From: Lachnospiraceae bacterium | Lineage (GTDB): Bacteria > Bacillota > Clostridia > Lachnospirales > Lachnospiraceae | DNA length: 64,000 nucleotides | Assembly: GCA_023664345.1 (NCBI GenBank) | Contig: JAMPFQ010000018.1 | Location: forward strand, 1 to 64,000 | Direction of reading: 5' to 3' | Part shown: positions 56,754 through 64,000 of the stretch, in pieces | Position numbering within the stretch: position 1 is the stretch's first letter | Layout of the letters: each line of letters begins with the position of its first letter | The notes under the pieces: generated by a model | The model's input: only the letters and a program-made list of their open reading frames with translations | The model's database searches: none | What the model was told of the DNA's origin: nothing | Position numbers and translations under genes: made by a program

Positions 56754-59279
56754 TTAAAAGCCCTGCTCTGTCCTGCGGATGATATCATCCTGGAGCGACT
56801 TGGAAAGAGTGGTGAAAAGTGCGCTGTAGCCAGCTACCCTGACCACCAGATGGGCATACTTCTCGGGATGCTTCTGGGCATCCAGCAGCGTCTCCCTGTC
56901 CACCACATTGAACTGCATATGGCTTCCTTTCTGGTCAAAATAGGAACGGATCAACGCCACGAAATTCTCCAGTCCCCTCTCCCCGGAAAGCGCCGTGGGA
57001 TGGAACTTCTGGTTAAACAGCGTGCCGTTGGAGGCAATGCCGTGATCCAGCTTGGACACAGAATTTGCCGCCGCGGTAGGGCCGTGCACATCCTTGCCCG
57101 CGGAGGGCGATACGCCGTCCGCCACGGGAGTGTGCGCTAACCTGCCGTCAGGCGTTGCGCCTGTCTGGGCGCCCAGGGGCACATTGGCCGACACGGGATA
57201 CAGTCCCGCCTGGAACTGTCCTCCCCTGGGATTCCTGTAATGTAACAGAGGCCTGGTGTATGTGTATGCCACATCCCTGGCAAACATGTCCACTTCCTCG
57301 ATATCATTTCCAAATTTGGGCACTTCGTCGATCATAGCGCGGAGAGCCTCATATTTCTGCTTCTCTTCCGCGGGAAGTTCCGTGTCCATGACGGTGGCGA
57401 TCATGGCAGCGATCTGATCCTCGCCCACTTTCATGCCTTTCGCTTCCATCTCTTTCACGATCTGGGTCACGATCTCCGCCGCCGTAATCGCGTCAAATCC
57501 CTGTCCGTAATTCATGGCAAGGGCGCGCTTGTACTCGGCCAGGGTCACTTTCTTCTCCTCAAATACCAGCTTCTTGATGGCATAGAGGGAATCCGCCATG
57601 TTGGCAATACCGAAACCCTGTGGGCCGGTAAAGTTATAGATGGCTCCGCCCTCCTGCACGGTCTTGCCCCTCTTGATGCAGTCGTCCACCATACAGGAAA
57701 GGAAAGGCAGGGGACAGCGTGTGGCATGAGCCACGTCGATGGCGTTATCCGCGTTCACCAACAGGGAAATATTGTAATCCATCTGCTTCTTGTAAGCGTC
57801 GTAAAACTCCTCGAAGCTGGTCATTTCCTCCACGCGGCCGGTCTCGATACTGATCTTCTCGCCCTTGTCATAACCATTGGAAAATACCAGTTCCAGGGGA
57901 CGGCACATATTATAGAAAGCAGCGTCATGCCAGCCCTCCGTCTTGCCCGCTTTCTGGGGTTCCACACAGCCGATGATATTATATTCCCTGGCATCCGCCA
58001 TGGTCAGTCCCATGCTCAGCAGGGAGGGAATGATCACCTCGTCATTATAGTAGGCGGGAAGACCGATGCCCGTCCTGGTCAGGTCAGCCGCCTTTAACAT
58101 CAGCGCGTGGGGCGTCTTGTTCCACACACGGATGGACAGGGAAGGCTGGGGCAGGAACACATGCTTTGCGGCAGTGATGCACATAAAGGACAAATCGTTG
58201 GTCACGTCGTTGCCGTCCTTGTCCTGGCCGCCCACGATCAGGTTCTGGAACAGGCTGTAACCTGCGAATCCCTCCGCGCTGGCCGCGTCGCGGCACTTGT
58301 TCAGGTCGTTCAGTTTTACCCAGATGCAGTCCAACAGTTCCTGGGCAAACTCCCTGGTCAGTTTTCCGCCGTCCAGATCTTTCTTATAATAGGGATACAT
58401 ATACTGATCGAAACGTCCGGGGGAAATGGAGTGTCCGCTGGACTCGATCTGTAACAGCTGCTGCACGAACCAGAAACTCTGGCATGCCTCATAGAAGCTG
58501 GCGGCCCCTTTTGCAGGCACGCGGCGGCAGTTGGAAGCGATCTGTAACAGTTCCTGCTTTCTCACCGGATCGGCGCAGCCCGCAGCCTCTTTCTCCGCCA
58601 GCACGGCGTAACGCTGTGCATAACGGATCACCGCACGGCAGCTGATCAGCACGGCCTGCAGGAACTGGCTTCTGGTGCAGTAATCCTGGTCGCCGGGATC
58701 GCATTTCGCCAGTTCATCCTCCACCTGCGCGATAATGCCCTCGTAACCGATGGCAAGCACTTTATCGTACTGCACAGTCACGTGCCCGACACCGTTATAA
58801 AAATAATTTCCGGGGGTAAAAATGTTATGTTCGATGGCTTTCAAGGTTTCTTCCGACATCAGGGAAGTGGCCAGTTCGCTGGTGGTCTTGCCCTCCCAGT
58901 AGGCGTCCGCCTCCAAAAGTTCTTTTTTCGTCCGATCTGCTATGTAAAAAGGATCCGCCTTGCGGGTGGCCACGGTCTCGAATTCCGCCTCCAGCCATTT
59001 ATAAGAAAATTCAGGATAGGTCTGGCACCCTCTGGGCGCGATGGTGGTGCTCCCCACGATCAGTTCATTCTCCCTGATGATGATGGGAATGTTGTCCAAA
59101 ATATGCTCAAACGCTTTCGCCCGGCGCATCACAATGGGCAGCGCCTCCGTCTCCTTGTAGGACTCCGTGATCAGCCTGGCCCTGGCCGATTCGATCTCCG
59201 GCATCTTTGCATACAGATGCTCCACCAGCTTCGGAATCCTGTCTGTCTTGGGAATTTCAAGAGTGTAATACTTCTCCAT
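56754..59279 (-). CDS. B12-independent 1,2-propanediol dehydratase (glycyl radical enzyme)
   Basis: An 841-residue protein from ATG 59279 (AAAGGAG at 5 nt). It converts (S)-1,2-propanediol to propionaldehyde by a radical mechanism. Seen: His166 in NGVGHVTVQ, thiyl Cys438 and Glu440 in IIGCVEPQKAG, and Gly817 in VVRVAGYSALF. The pattern is that of diol dehydratases of the glycerol/propanediol branch, not PFL or choline lyase. There is no N-terminal encapsulation extension. It is oxygen-sensitive. The first gene of the upper operon, with promoter at 59448-59476. Confidence 0.92.
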   Translation of the reverse strand: MEKYYTLEIPKTDRIPKLVEHLYAKMPEIESARARLITESYKETEALPIVMRRAKAFEHILDNIPIIIRENELIVGSTTIAPRGCQTYPEFSYKWLEAEFETVATRKADPFYIADRTKKELLEADAYWEGKTTSELATSLMSEETLKAIEHNIFTPGNYFYNGVGHVTVQYDKVLAIGYEGIIAQVEDELAKCDPGDQDYCTRSQFLQAVLISCRAVIRYAQRYAVLAEKEAAGCADPVRKQELLQIASNCRRVPAKGAASFYEACQSFWFVQQLLQIESSGHSISPGRFDQYMYPYYKKDLDGGKLTREFAQELLDCIWVKLNDLNKCRDAASAEGFAGYSLFQNLIVGGQDKDGNDVTNDLSFMCITAAKHVFLPQPSLSIRVWNKTPHALMLKAADLTRTGIGLPAYYNDEVIIPSLLSMGLTMADAREYNIIGCVEPQKAGKTEGWHDAAFYNMCRPLELVFSNGYDKGEKISIETGRVEEMTSFEEFYDAYKKQMDYNISLLVNADNAIDVAHATRCPLPFLSCMVDDCIKRGKTVQEGGAIYNFTGPQGFGIANMADSLYAIKKLVFEEKKVTLAEYKRALAMNYGQGFDAITAAEIVTQIVKEMEAKGMKVGEDQIAAMIATVMDTELPAEEKQKYEALRAMIDEVPKFGNDIEEVDMFARDVAYTYTRPLLHYRNPRGGQFQAGLYPVSANVPLGAQTGATPDGRLAHTPVADGVSPSAGKDVHGPTAAANSVSKLDHGIASNGTLFNQKFHPTALSGERGLENFVALIRSYFDQKGSHMQFNVVDRETLLDAQKHPEKYAHLVVRVAGYSALFTTLSKSLQDDIIRRTEQGF

Positions 59280-59447
59280 AACGGCTCCTTTCACGATTCT
59301 GTTTTATTAGATAAAGCTGTTCTGTTTCTGACAATATATGATTTGCGGCTGTCGGTATGCCTGCGCTAATGCCACCGGTTCCAGATCGCCTGATGATCCG
59401 TCAGGTCCGTTACCTCGCCTGTCCGGATCTGCAAGACCCATATATCC

Positions 59448-59476
59448 AGTATAGACTTCCGTCTGCCATATGTCAA
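59448..59476 (-). promoter_or_regulatory. Promoter of the dehydratase operon
   Basis: In minus sense TTGACA (59471-59476), 17 bp, TATACT (59448-59453). It lies about 170 nt before the dehydratase ATG, leaving a long 5' leader (59280-59447) in which no riboswitch pattern was recognised. Confidence 0.88.
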
Positions 59477-59567
59477 CAAAACCACGAGTTATTTTATTAT
59501 TTTTTGTGGATTTATTTTGGTTTTTGTTGGTTTTGCCGTGAGGATTGTTTTGGGTTTTGTTGGTTTC
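59474..59567 (-). promoter_or_regulatory. Direct-repeat regulatory region upstream of the dehydratase promoter
   Basis: Plus-strand TTTTGTTGG boxes at 59522-59530 and 59555-59563 are 33 bp apart (three helical turns), inside longer related units at 59508-59534 and 59542-59567. A GGTTTTGTTG box in the opposite sense overlaps the -35 (59474-59483). This looks like a multi-site activator or repressor region. Upstream 59568-59759 has no recognised element. Confidence 0.55.
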
Positions 59568-59759
59568 TCAATATTTCAATGCTTTACATGGCCTGCTTGC
59601 TTTATACTTATTTTGACAGGATAATTTTTGCAGGCTCCCGCTTCCTCAACAACACCCCTTGCCCATCGCACGAACCCGGAGTATAATAACAATTATAATA
59701 TGTGTCCGCCTGCCGGGCGGATAAAGAGGCCCACAACATCCCACGGGAGATTGACGCTC

Positions 59760-60179
59760 ATGCTGACGATCCGCTACGCCGAACCCGGCGACAAACCCTT
59801 TTGGTTCACACTGGACAGACATATTTCGGAGACAGAACTTGACAGGAAGATCCGGGACAAAATGTGCTATGTGCTTCTGGAGGACGATATCCCCGCAGGC
59901 CTGCTGCGCTACAATCTCTTCTGGGACAGCACACCTTTCTGCACTCTGCTCTATATCGCTCCCGGCCATCAGCGCAGGGGATCGGGGAAAAAGCTGCTGC
60001 TCCACTGGGAAGCCGAAATGAAGCATTTCGGATACGAATGGGTCATGGTGTCCACCCAGGCGGACGAGGACGCGCAGCATTTTTACAGAAAGACAGGCTA
60101 TCAGGACGCCGGCGCCCTGGTCCTGAACCTTCCCCAGGCTGCCCAGCCCATGGAATTGTTCTTTGTCAAGCCGCTCTGA
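59760..60179 (+). CDS. GNAT-family N-acetyltransferase
   Basis: A 139-residue protein from ATG 59760 (GGGAG about 10 nt upstream). The acetyl-CoA loop is LLYIAPGHQRRGSGKKLL (V/IxxxxRxxGxG/A). FYRKTGYQDAG is the C-terminal strand-helix signature. Substrate unknown. It is divergent from the dehydratase gene across the regulatory region, and followed 63 nt later by a PHP-domain gene. Confidence 0.85.
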   Translation: MLTIRYAEPGDKPFWFTLDRHISETELDRKIRDKMCYVLLEDDIPAGLLRYNLFWDSTPFCTLLYIAPGHQRRGSGKKLLLHWEAEMKHFGYEWVMVSTQADEDAQHFYRKTGYQDAGALVLNLPQAAQPMELFFVKPL

Positions 60180-60242
60180 CAGACCGCGCCGTGCCAGCCA
60201 CATTGACCAATATAGCCACAGAAAGAAACGGAAACCCTGATC

Positions 60243-61001
60243 ATGGATAAATACATCTTGACCACAAGAAACCCTGATAAAACCGACAAAGCAGCAGATA
60301 TCGAAACCGCAGCGCCCATATACGCCAAAACCGACCTGCACACCCACACCTGCGCCAGCGGGCATGGCACAAACGACAGGATCACCGATCTGGCAAAGGA
60401 AGCCGCCAGGCGGCATATGGAGACGCTGGGGATCAGCGACCATGGCCCCGCCACCATGGGCAGCGCCGGACTGTCCTATTTCCGCAGCCTGTTCCTGTGC
60501 GAGAGAAAACGCTTTGGCATAAAGCTTCTCTACGGCGCCGAGGCCAATATCCTGGATAAGGACGGCAATCTGGATATCCCCGACGATATCCTGCGCGGGC
60601 TGGACTACTGCATCATCAGCGCCCACCGCCCCATCTATGCCTCCGGCTCCGCCGCCGAGAACACCAGAGCTTATATCCGCGCCATGCGCCATCCCGGGGT
60701 AAAGATCATCGGCCACTGCGACGACTCCCGCTTTCCTGTGGACTACAGGGAACTGATTCAGGCCGCCCGGGCCATGGGGGTCATGCCCGAACTGAACAAC
60801 GTCTCCCTGCTGCCGGACAGCTACCGCAGAGACTGCCGCGTCAATGCCGCCGCCATGCTCCGCGCCTGCGAAGCCCTTTCCTGCCCCGTGATCCTCTCCA
60901 GCGACAGCCATGGCAGGGAACATGTGGGGGATGTAGCGGAAGCAGAAAAGCTGCTCCGGGAAGCGGATTTCCCGAAACAGCTTGTAGCGACAGGTTTATA
61001 A
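60243..61001 (+). CDS. PHP-domain metal-dependent phosphoesterase
   Basis: A 252-residue protein with PHP motifs TDLHTHTCASGHG (metal ligands His-x-His), LGISDHGPAT, YGAEANIL, YCIISAHRP, KIIGHCDDSRFP, PVILSSDSHGREHVG. It resembles YcdX/histidinol-phosphatase-like enzymes using three divalent metals. Substrate unknown. Convergent with the antiporter gene, ends overlapping by 6 nt. Confidence 0.9.
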   Translation: MDKYILTTRNPDKTDKAADIETAAPIYAKTDLHTHTCASGHGTNDRITDLAKEAARRHMETLGISDHGPATMGSAGLSYFRSLFLCERKRFGIKLLYGAEANILDKDGNLDIPDDILRGLDYCIISAHRPIYASGSAAENTRAYIRAMRHPGVKIIGHCDDSRFPVDYRELIQAARAMGVMPELNNVSLLPDSYRRDCRVNAAAMLRACEALSCPVILSSDSHGREHVGDVAEAEKLLREADFPKQLVATGL

Positions 61002-62552
61002 AGATCTATCACGCTTCTGCCACAACACGATTCCGCCCAGCACACCAAAAAGCAGCGCCACCGACACAGCCACCGTGATCCAGGGATTCCTGGAAAATCC
61101 TGCCACCAGATAACCCGCAAAGCACACCGCAGCCACCAGCGTGGCATAGGGCAGCTGGGTCTCCACATGACTCAGATGGTCACACTGCGCTCCCGTGGAC
61201 GCCAGAATGGTGGTGTCAGAGATCGGGGAGCAGTGATCCCCATACACGGATCCCGCCAGGGTAGCTCCCAGGGCCGGGATCAGGACAGCAGCGCCTGCAT
61301 TTCCCACGCAGAGCATGGACACGATGGGAAGCAGGATCCCGAAAGTCCCCCATGCCGTTCCCATGGAAAAGGACAGAAACGCGGCCACCAGAAATACGAT
61401 GGCAGGCAGAAAACTGTAAGGCAGGTTCACAGCAGTCACAAAATTGCTGACAAAGATCCCTGTGCCGATCATCTCCCTGCATACTCCGCCCAGCGCCCAG
61501 GCCAGGATCAGGATCGTCAGGGCGGGGATCATGGTCTTGATCCCGTCGATCACTCCCGTCATAAACTGCCTCAGGCTCATGATCCGGCGGGGGATATATA
61601 AGGCCATCGCCACCACCAGCGCGGCAAAAGTTCCAAGGGTCAGGCCTGCCGTGGGATTTTCTCCGATGGCTTCCGTGAAAGGTCTTCCCTCAAAGTACCC
61701 TCCCACATATGCCATCCCCAGGATTGCGCAGACGATCAGGGTCAGGACCGGCAGGATCAGGTCGGGCACGCTTCCTTTCTTCTTTTCCCGCTTTCCCGGC
61801 TTCACATCCGCCTCCGATCTCGCCCCTGCCTCATCCGCTGACTCCATCCCGGCTTCTGGCATCGGCAGTCTTTCTCCCCGCCTGCCCCGCTCCGCTTTCT
61901 GCATGGGGCCAAAATCAAAATCCGTTGCGCTTAAGAAAAATACCATAACGATCGTCAGGATCGCATACAGATTATACGGTATCGTCCTGACAAAGGCATT
62001 CAGCCCCCCGGCCTCTTCCACCTCCGAAGCCACGGCCACTGCCCAGCTGGAGATCGGTGCGATGATGCACACCGGAGCGGCGGTAGCGTCCAGCAGATAA
62101 GCCAGCTTTTCCCTGGAGATCCTGCATTTATCGGTAATGGGGCGCATCACGGTGCCCACCGTGAGACAGTTGAAACCGTCATCCACGAAGATCAAAAGCC
62201 CCAGCAATGCCGTGGCCAGCTTGGCGCTGACGGTCTTCCTGATCCGTTTTCCCGCCCATTGTCCGTAGGCATCGGAACCTCCTGATCTGGTCACGATCAC
62301 CACCAGGGAGCCCAGGAGCACCAGGAATATGATCATATATCCATTCTCGCCTATCTTCAGCGCCATCATGTCAAACACACAGGTGACAGCCTGCAGGAGG
62401 TTTCCTCCGGTGGAAAAGCAGTATACGCACATTCCCGACAGGATCCCCAGAAAAAGGGATGAATATACTTCCTTGCTGATCAGAGCCAATGTGATCGCGA
62501 TCAGAGGCGGCAAAATGGAAAGCCACCCCGCGTCTATCATTTCCAGTCCCAT
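60996..62552 (-). CDS. NhaC-family Na+/H+ antiporter-like transporter
   Basis: The protein has 518 residues and about 11-12 membrane segments. Seen: N-terminal GWLSILPPLIAITLALISKEVYSSLFLG, LIFVDDGFNCLTVGTVMRP (conserved Asp pair), PISSWAVAVASEVEEAGG, AFLSFSMGTAWGTFGILLPI, and YGDHCSPISDTTILAS, all NhaC-type. A long charged loop at about residues 210-250 separates two halves. May exchange Na+ for protons or organic acids, a reasonable companion of propionate-producing catabolism. AAGGA precedes the start. Confidence 0.92.
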   Translation of the reverse strand: MGLEMIDAGWLSILPPLIAITLALISKEVYSSLFLGILSGMCVYCFSTGGNLLQAVTCVFDMMALKIGENGYMIIFLVLLGSLVVIVTRSGGSDAYGQWAGKRIRKTVSAKLATALLGLLIFVDDGFNCLTVGTVMRPITDKCRISREKLAYLLDATAAPVCIIAPISSWAVAVASEVEEAGGLNAFVRTIPYNLYAILTIVMVFFLSATDFDFGPMQKAERGRRGERLPMPEAGMESADEAGARSEADVKPGKREKKKGSVPDLILPVLTLIVCAILGMAYVGGYFEGRPFTEAIGENPTAGLTLGTFAALVVAMALYIPRRIMSLRQFMTGVIDGIKTMIPALTILILAWALGGVCREMIGTGIFVSNFVTAVNLPYSFLPAIVFLVAAFLSFSMGTAWGTFGILLPIVSMLCVGNAGAAVLIPALGATLAGSVYGDHCSPISDTTILASTGAQCDHLSHVETQLPYATLVAAVCFAGYLVAGFSRNPWITVAVSVALLFGVLGGIVLWQKRDRSL

Positions 62553-62629
62553 ATGTAATCCATCCTTCTCTCATTTTATATATATCCGCCGCTACAGCAG
62601 CCGATCCGAAAATATCAGTTGACCTGCCA

Positions 62630-62664
62630 AAAGCATAGGATAATCCAAGACCACCCTATGCTTT
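62630..62664 (-). terminator. Terminator of the rhamnose genes
   Basis: AAAGCATAGG (minus sense, 62655-62664) pairs with CCTATGCTTT (62630-62639) around a 15-nt loop, followed by TGG. It lies 93 nt after the rhaD stop. U-run weak. Confidence 0.5.
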
Positions 62665-62756
62665 CCATGCAGTTCCGCTATTCCTTTATCTCGTCAAAGC
62701 CTGTTCCTGATATGCCCAGCAGATGCCACCGCCTGCATTTCCCGCGCTGTCCTCCA

Positions 62757-63617
62757 TCAGAATATATCATCATTCTCAGGCTTGTAATTCAGGATCTCCT
62801 CATTCAGTTCCACGCCGAAATCCCTGCCAATGGCGCGGATATTGTCATCGGTGATCATCTGGCGGGGTGCCCTGCCGCCGCTTGCGGACAGCGCGATGGA
62901 TGCGATCTGCGCCGCTTTCTCGATGGTGTGCATGAGGCCGAAAGCGGTGTCAAAGTCGGGGCCGGATACGAACAGGCCATGGAAAGACCAGATCGCCGCG
63001 TCATACTTCTCCATGAGCACACAGGTCGCTTTCGCGATCTCAGGGCCGCCCGGCACCATCCAGGGCACAACGCCCACGCCGCCGGGGAATACCACACAGC
63101 ACTCGGTAGCGCTCTTCCAGAGCATCCTGGTGAACACTTCCGCTTTCAGGGGAAGCACATAAGTCAACGCGATCACATAGGGCGTATGGGCATGATAGAT
63201 CACACGGTTTGCGCCATTGGTCACACGCTTTCTCACGGAATGGTTCATAAAGTGGGTGGGAAACTCGCTGGTAGGCCTGCCGCCGTTCTCCAGTCCCCAG
63301 ACGATACGGTAGGAATCGCCCTTATCGTTGATCTCCACGATACAGATGCTGTTCTGAGGCTCCAGGCCTACATTCTGCAGGAACTTTCCGCTCCCGGTAG
63401 AGATGAAGTACTCGCCTTTCAGGTTGTCCGCCTGTACGCCGAGTTCCACCCAGGGACCGGGCTCCACCTTGAAATAAGGGCGGCACTCCGTCACCTCTTC
63501 CTCCGTCATGCGGTAAGTCAGATTACCGCCATTCCTCTCATGCCAGCCCTGCCTTACGCCGTCATGGCACATACGGATATAATCATCCATTACTTTTACA
63601 CCGAAAATATTATTCAT
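62757..63617 (-). CDS. rhaD: Rhamnulose-1-phosphate aldolase
   Basis: A 286-residue protein from ATG 63617 (AGGAGG at 5 nt). It cleaves L-rhamnulose-1-phosphate to dihydroxyacetone phosphate and L-lactaldehyde. Seen: RQGWHERNGGNLTYR, YFISTGSGKFLQN, VIYHAHTPYVIALT (Zn-ligand His) and AIWSFHGLFVSG. No C-terminal encapsulation helix, unlike the fuculose aldolase. Lactaldehyde would feed the same microcompartment pathway. Confidence 0.96.
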   Translation of the reverse strand: MNNIFGVKVMDDYIRMCHDGVRQGWHERNGGNLTYRMTEEEVTECRPYFKVEPGPWVELGVQADNLKGEYFISTGSGKFLQNVGLEPQNSICIVEINDKGDSYRIVWGLENGGRPTSEFPTHFMNHSVRKRVTNGANRVIYHAHTPYVIALTYVLPLKAEVFTRMLWKSATECCVVFPGGVGVVPWMVPGGPEIAKATCVLMEKYDAAIWSFHGLFVSGPDFDTAFGLMHTIEKAAQIASIALSASGGRAPRQMITDDNIRAIGRDFGVELNEEILNYKPENDDIF

Positions 63618-63637
63618 GATACCCTCCTGATATATGA

Positions 63638-64000
63638 TCATTTATATGTTGCAATAGGGAAAGAACGGAACACACACGCTCTCGCGTCTTTTAAGTCCCC
63701 TAAATCTCCCAACGCCATCATCTGAGCCGCCAGATTGCCGATGGCCGTGGCCTCGGTGGGACCCGCATAAACAGGAAGCCCCGTGGCTTTTGCGGTGAGC
63801 CTGTTCAGATAATCCGCGTTGGAGCCGCCGCCTACAATGTGGATCCTGTCATAATCCTGCCCCGTGATCGCCGCGATTTCCTGAATGGTCTTTCCGTAGC
63901 ACTGCGCCAGGCTGTTGTAAATGACACATGCCACCTCCGCAAGCCCCTCGGGCACCTGCTGCCCGGATTCCCTGCATGCGGCCCGGACTTCCTCCGTCAT
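63638..64000 (-). CDS. rhaB: Rhamnulokinase, C-terminal part (runs off the window)
   Basis: At least 120 C-terminal residues of an FGGY-family kinase: ITGQDYDRIHIVGGGSNADYLNRLTAKATGLPVYAGPTEATAIGNLAAQMMALG, the phosphate-2/adenosine motif region. The sequence is open at the right edge, so no start is visible. Position 21 nt before rhaD identifies it as rhamnulokinase rather than fuculokinase, by context. Confidence 0.9.
   Translation of the reverse strand: MTEEVRAACRESGQQVPEGLAEVACVIYNSLAQCYGKTIQEIAAITGQDYDRIHIVGGGSNADYLNRLTAKATGLPVYAGPTEATAIGNLAAQMMALGDLGDLKDARACVFRSFPIATYK

Noticed and set aside
59646..60923. 425-codon minus-strand frame over the GNAT and PHP genes
   Set aside because: The plus-strand genes have clear catalytic motifs and SD sites; the minus frame is Gly/Val/Ala-rich shadow sequence with no family resemblance.

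Overview
The window reads as a chromosomal segment of a spore-forming, gut-type Clostridia, most likely Lachnospiraceae. The grounds are family content: a SleC-like cortex-lytic protein, the DUF5716/DUF5717 cassette, a cysteine-less PurF paralogue, the VTC/DUF4956/Cthe_2159-type trio, a fucose/rhamnose glycyl-radical microcompartment, SD-rich starts with occasional TTG/GTG, and moderately GC-rich coding DNA. No rRNA, tRNA, CRISPR array or complete insertion sequence was seen.

Layout. 1-1.4 kb: ECF sigma factor and a promoter-bearing but 3'-truncated Uma2 gene. 1.4-7.2 kb: polyphosphate-polymerase-like VTC protein, DUF4956 membrane protein and a carbohydrate-binding lipoprotein, divergent from a two-component system. 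7.2-9 kb: chemotaxis receptor. 9.4-14.4 kb: purC, plsC-like, purF-like and purB. 14.5-21.6 kb: four-gene cassette of unknown function with an actin-like-fold DUF5716 protein and a 1195-residue DUF5717 protein. 21.7-25.6 kb: GntR regulator, ABC transporter and polytopic DUF6020-type protein. 25.8-33.7 kb: SleC-like protein, AraC regulator, uxuA/uxuB-type hexuronate genes, an MFS-like/spermidine-synthase fusion and a CobD-like aminotransferase. 34.0-38.0 kb: compact RiPP-like locus (S26-type peptidase, five-Cys precursor, PqqD-HprK-like fusion, ABC exporter). 38.0-42.5 kb: phosphoesterase, cytoplasmic ParB-like/BMP fusion, VanZ, rRNA (uracil-5)-methyltransferase.

42.5-59.5 kb, all on the minus strand, is a glycyl-radical-enzyme-associated microcompartment of the fucose/rhamnose (GRM5) kind. 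Fuculose-1-phosphate aldolase here, and rhamnulose-1-phosphate aldolase at 62.8-63.6 kb beside a partial rhamnulokinase, would make lactaldehyde. This is reduced to 1,2-propanediol, dehydrated by the B12-independent glycyl radical dehydratase, and the propionaldehyde dismutated by PduP-like, alcohol dehydrogenase and PduL enzymes inside a shell of BMC-H, BMC-T, BMC-P and EutS/PduU-type proteins. Five proteins carry similar encapsulation-type helices. Two near-consensus promoters drive the locus (upstream of the dehydratase and of the aldolase). The operon ends with a DeoR regulator, a ParA ATPase and a small basic low-complexity protein, then a strong terminator; the last pair resembles a McdA/McdB-type positioning module.

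Two families of structured repeats thread through the window. Family A is a palindromic element whose end (CGGAACTGGAAT in mRNA sense) sits directly 5' of Shine-Dalgarno sequences. Family B is a double hairpin that begins at or within a few bases of stop codons (five copies). Together with the RiPP-like locus, the ParA/basic-protein pair and the DUF5716/5717 cassette, these are the most interesting unexplained items.
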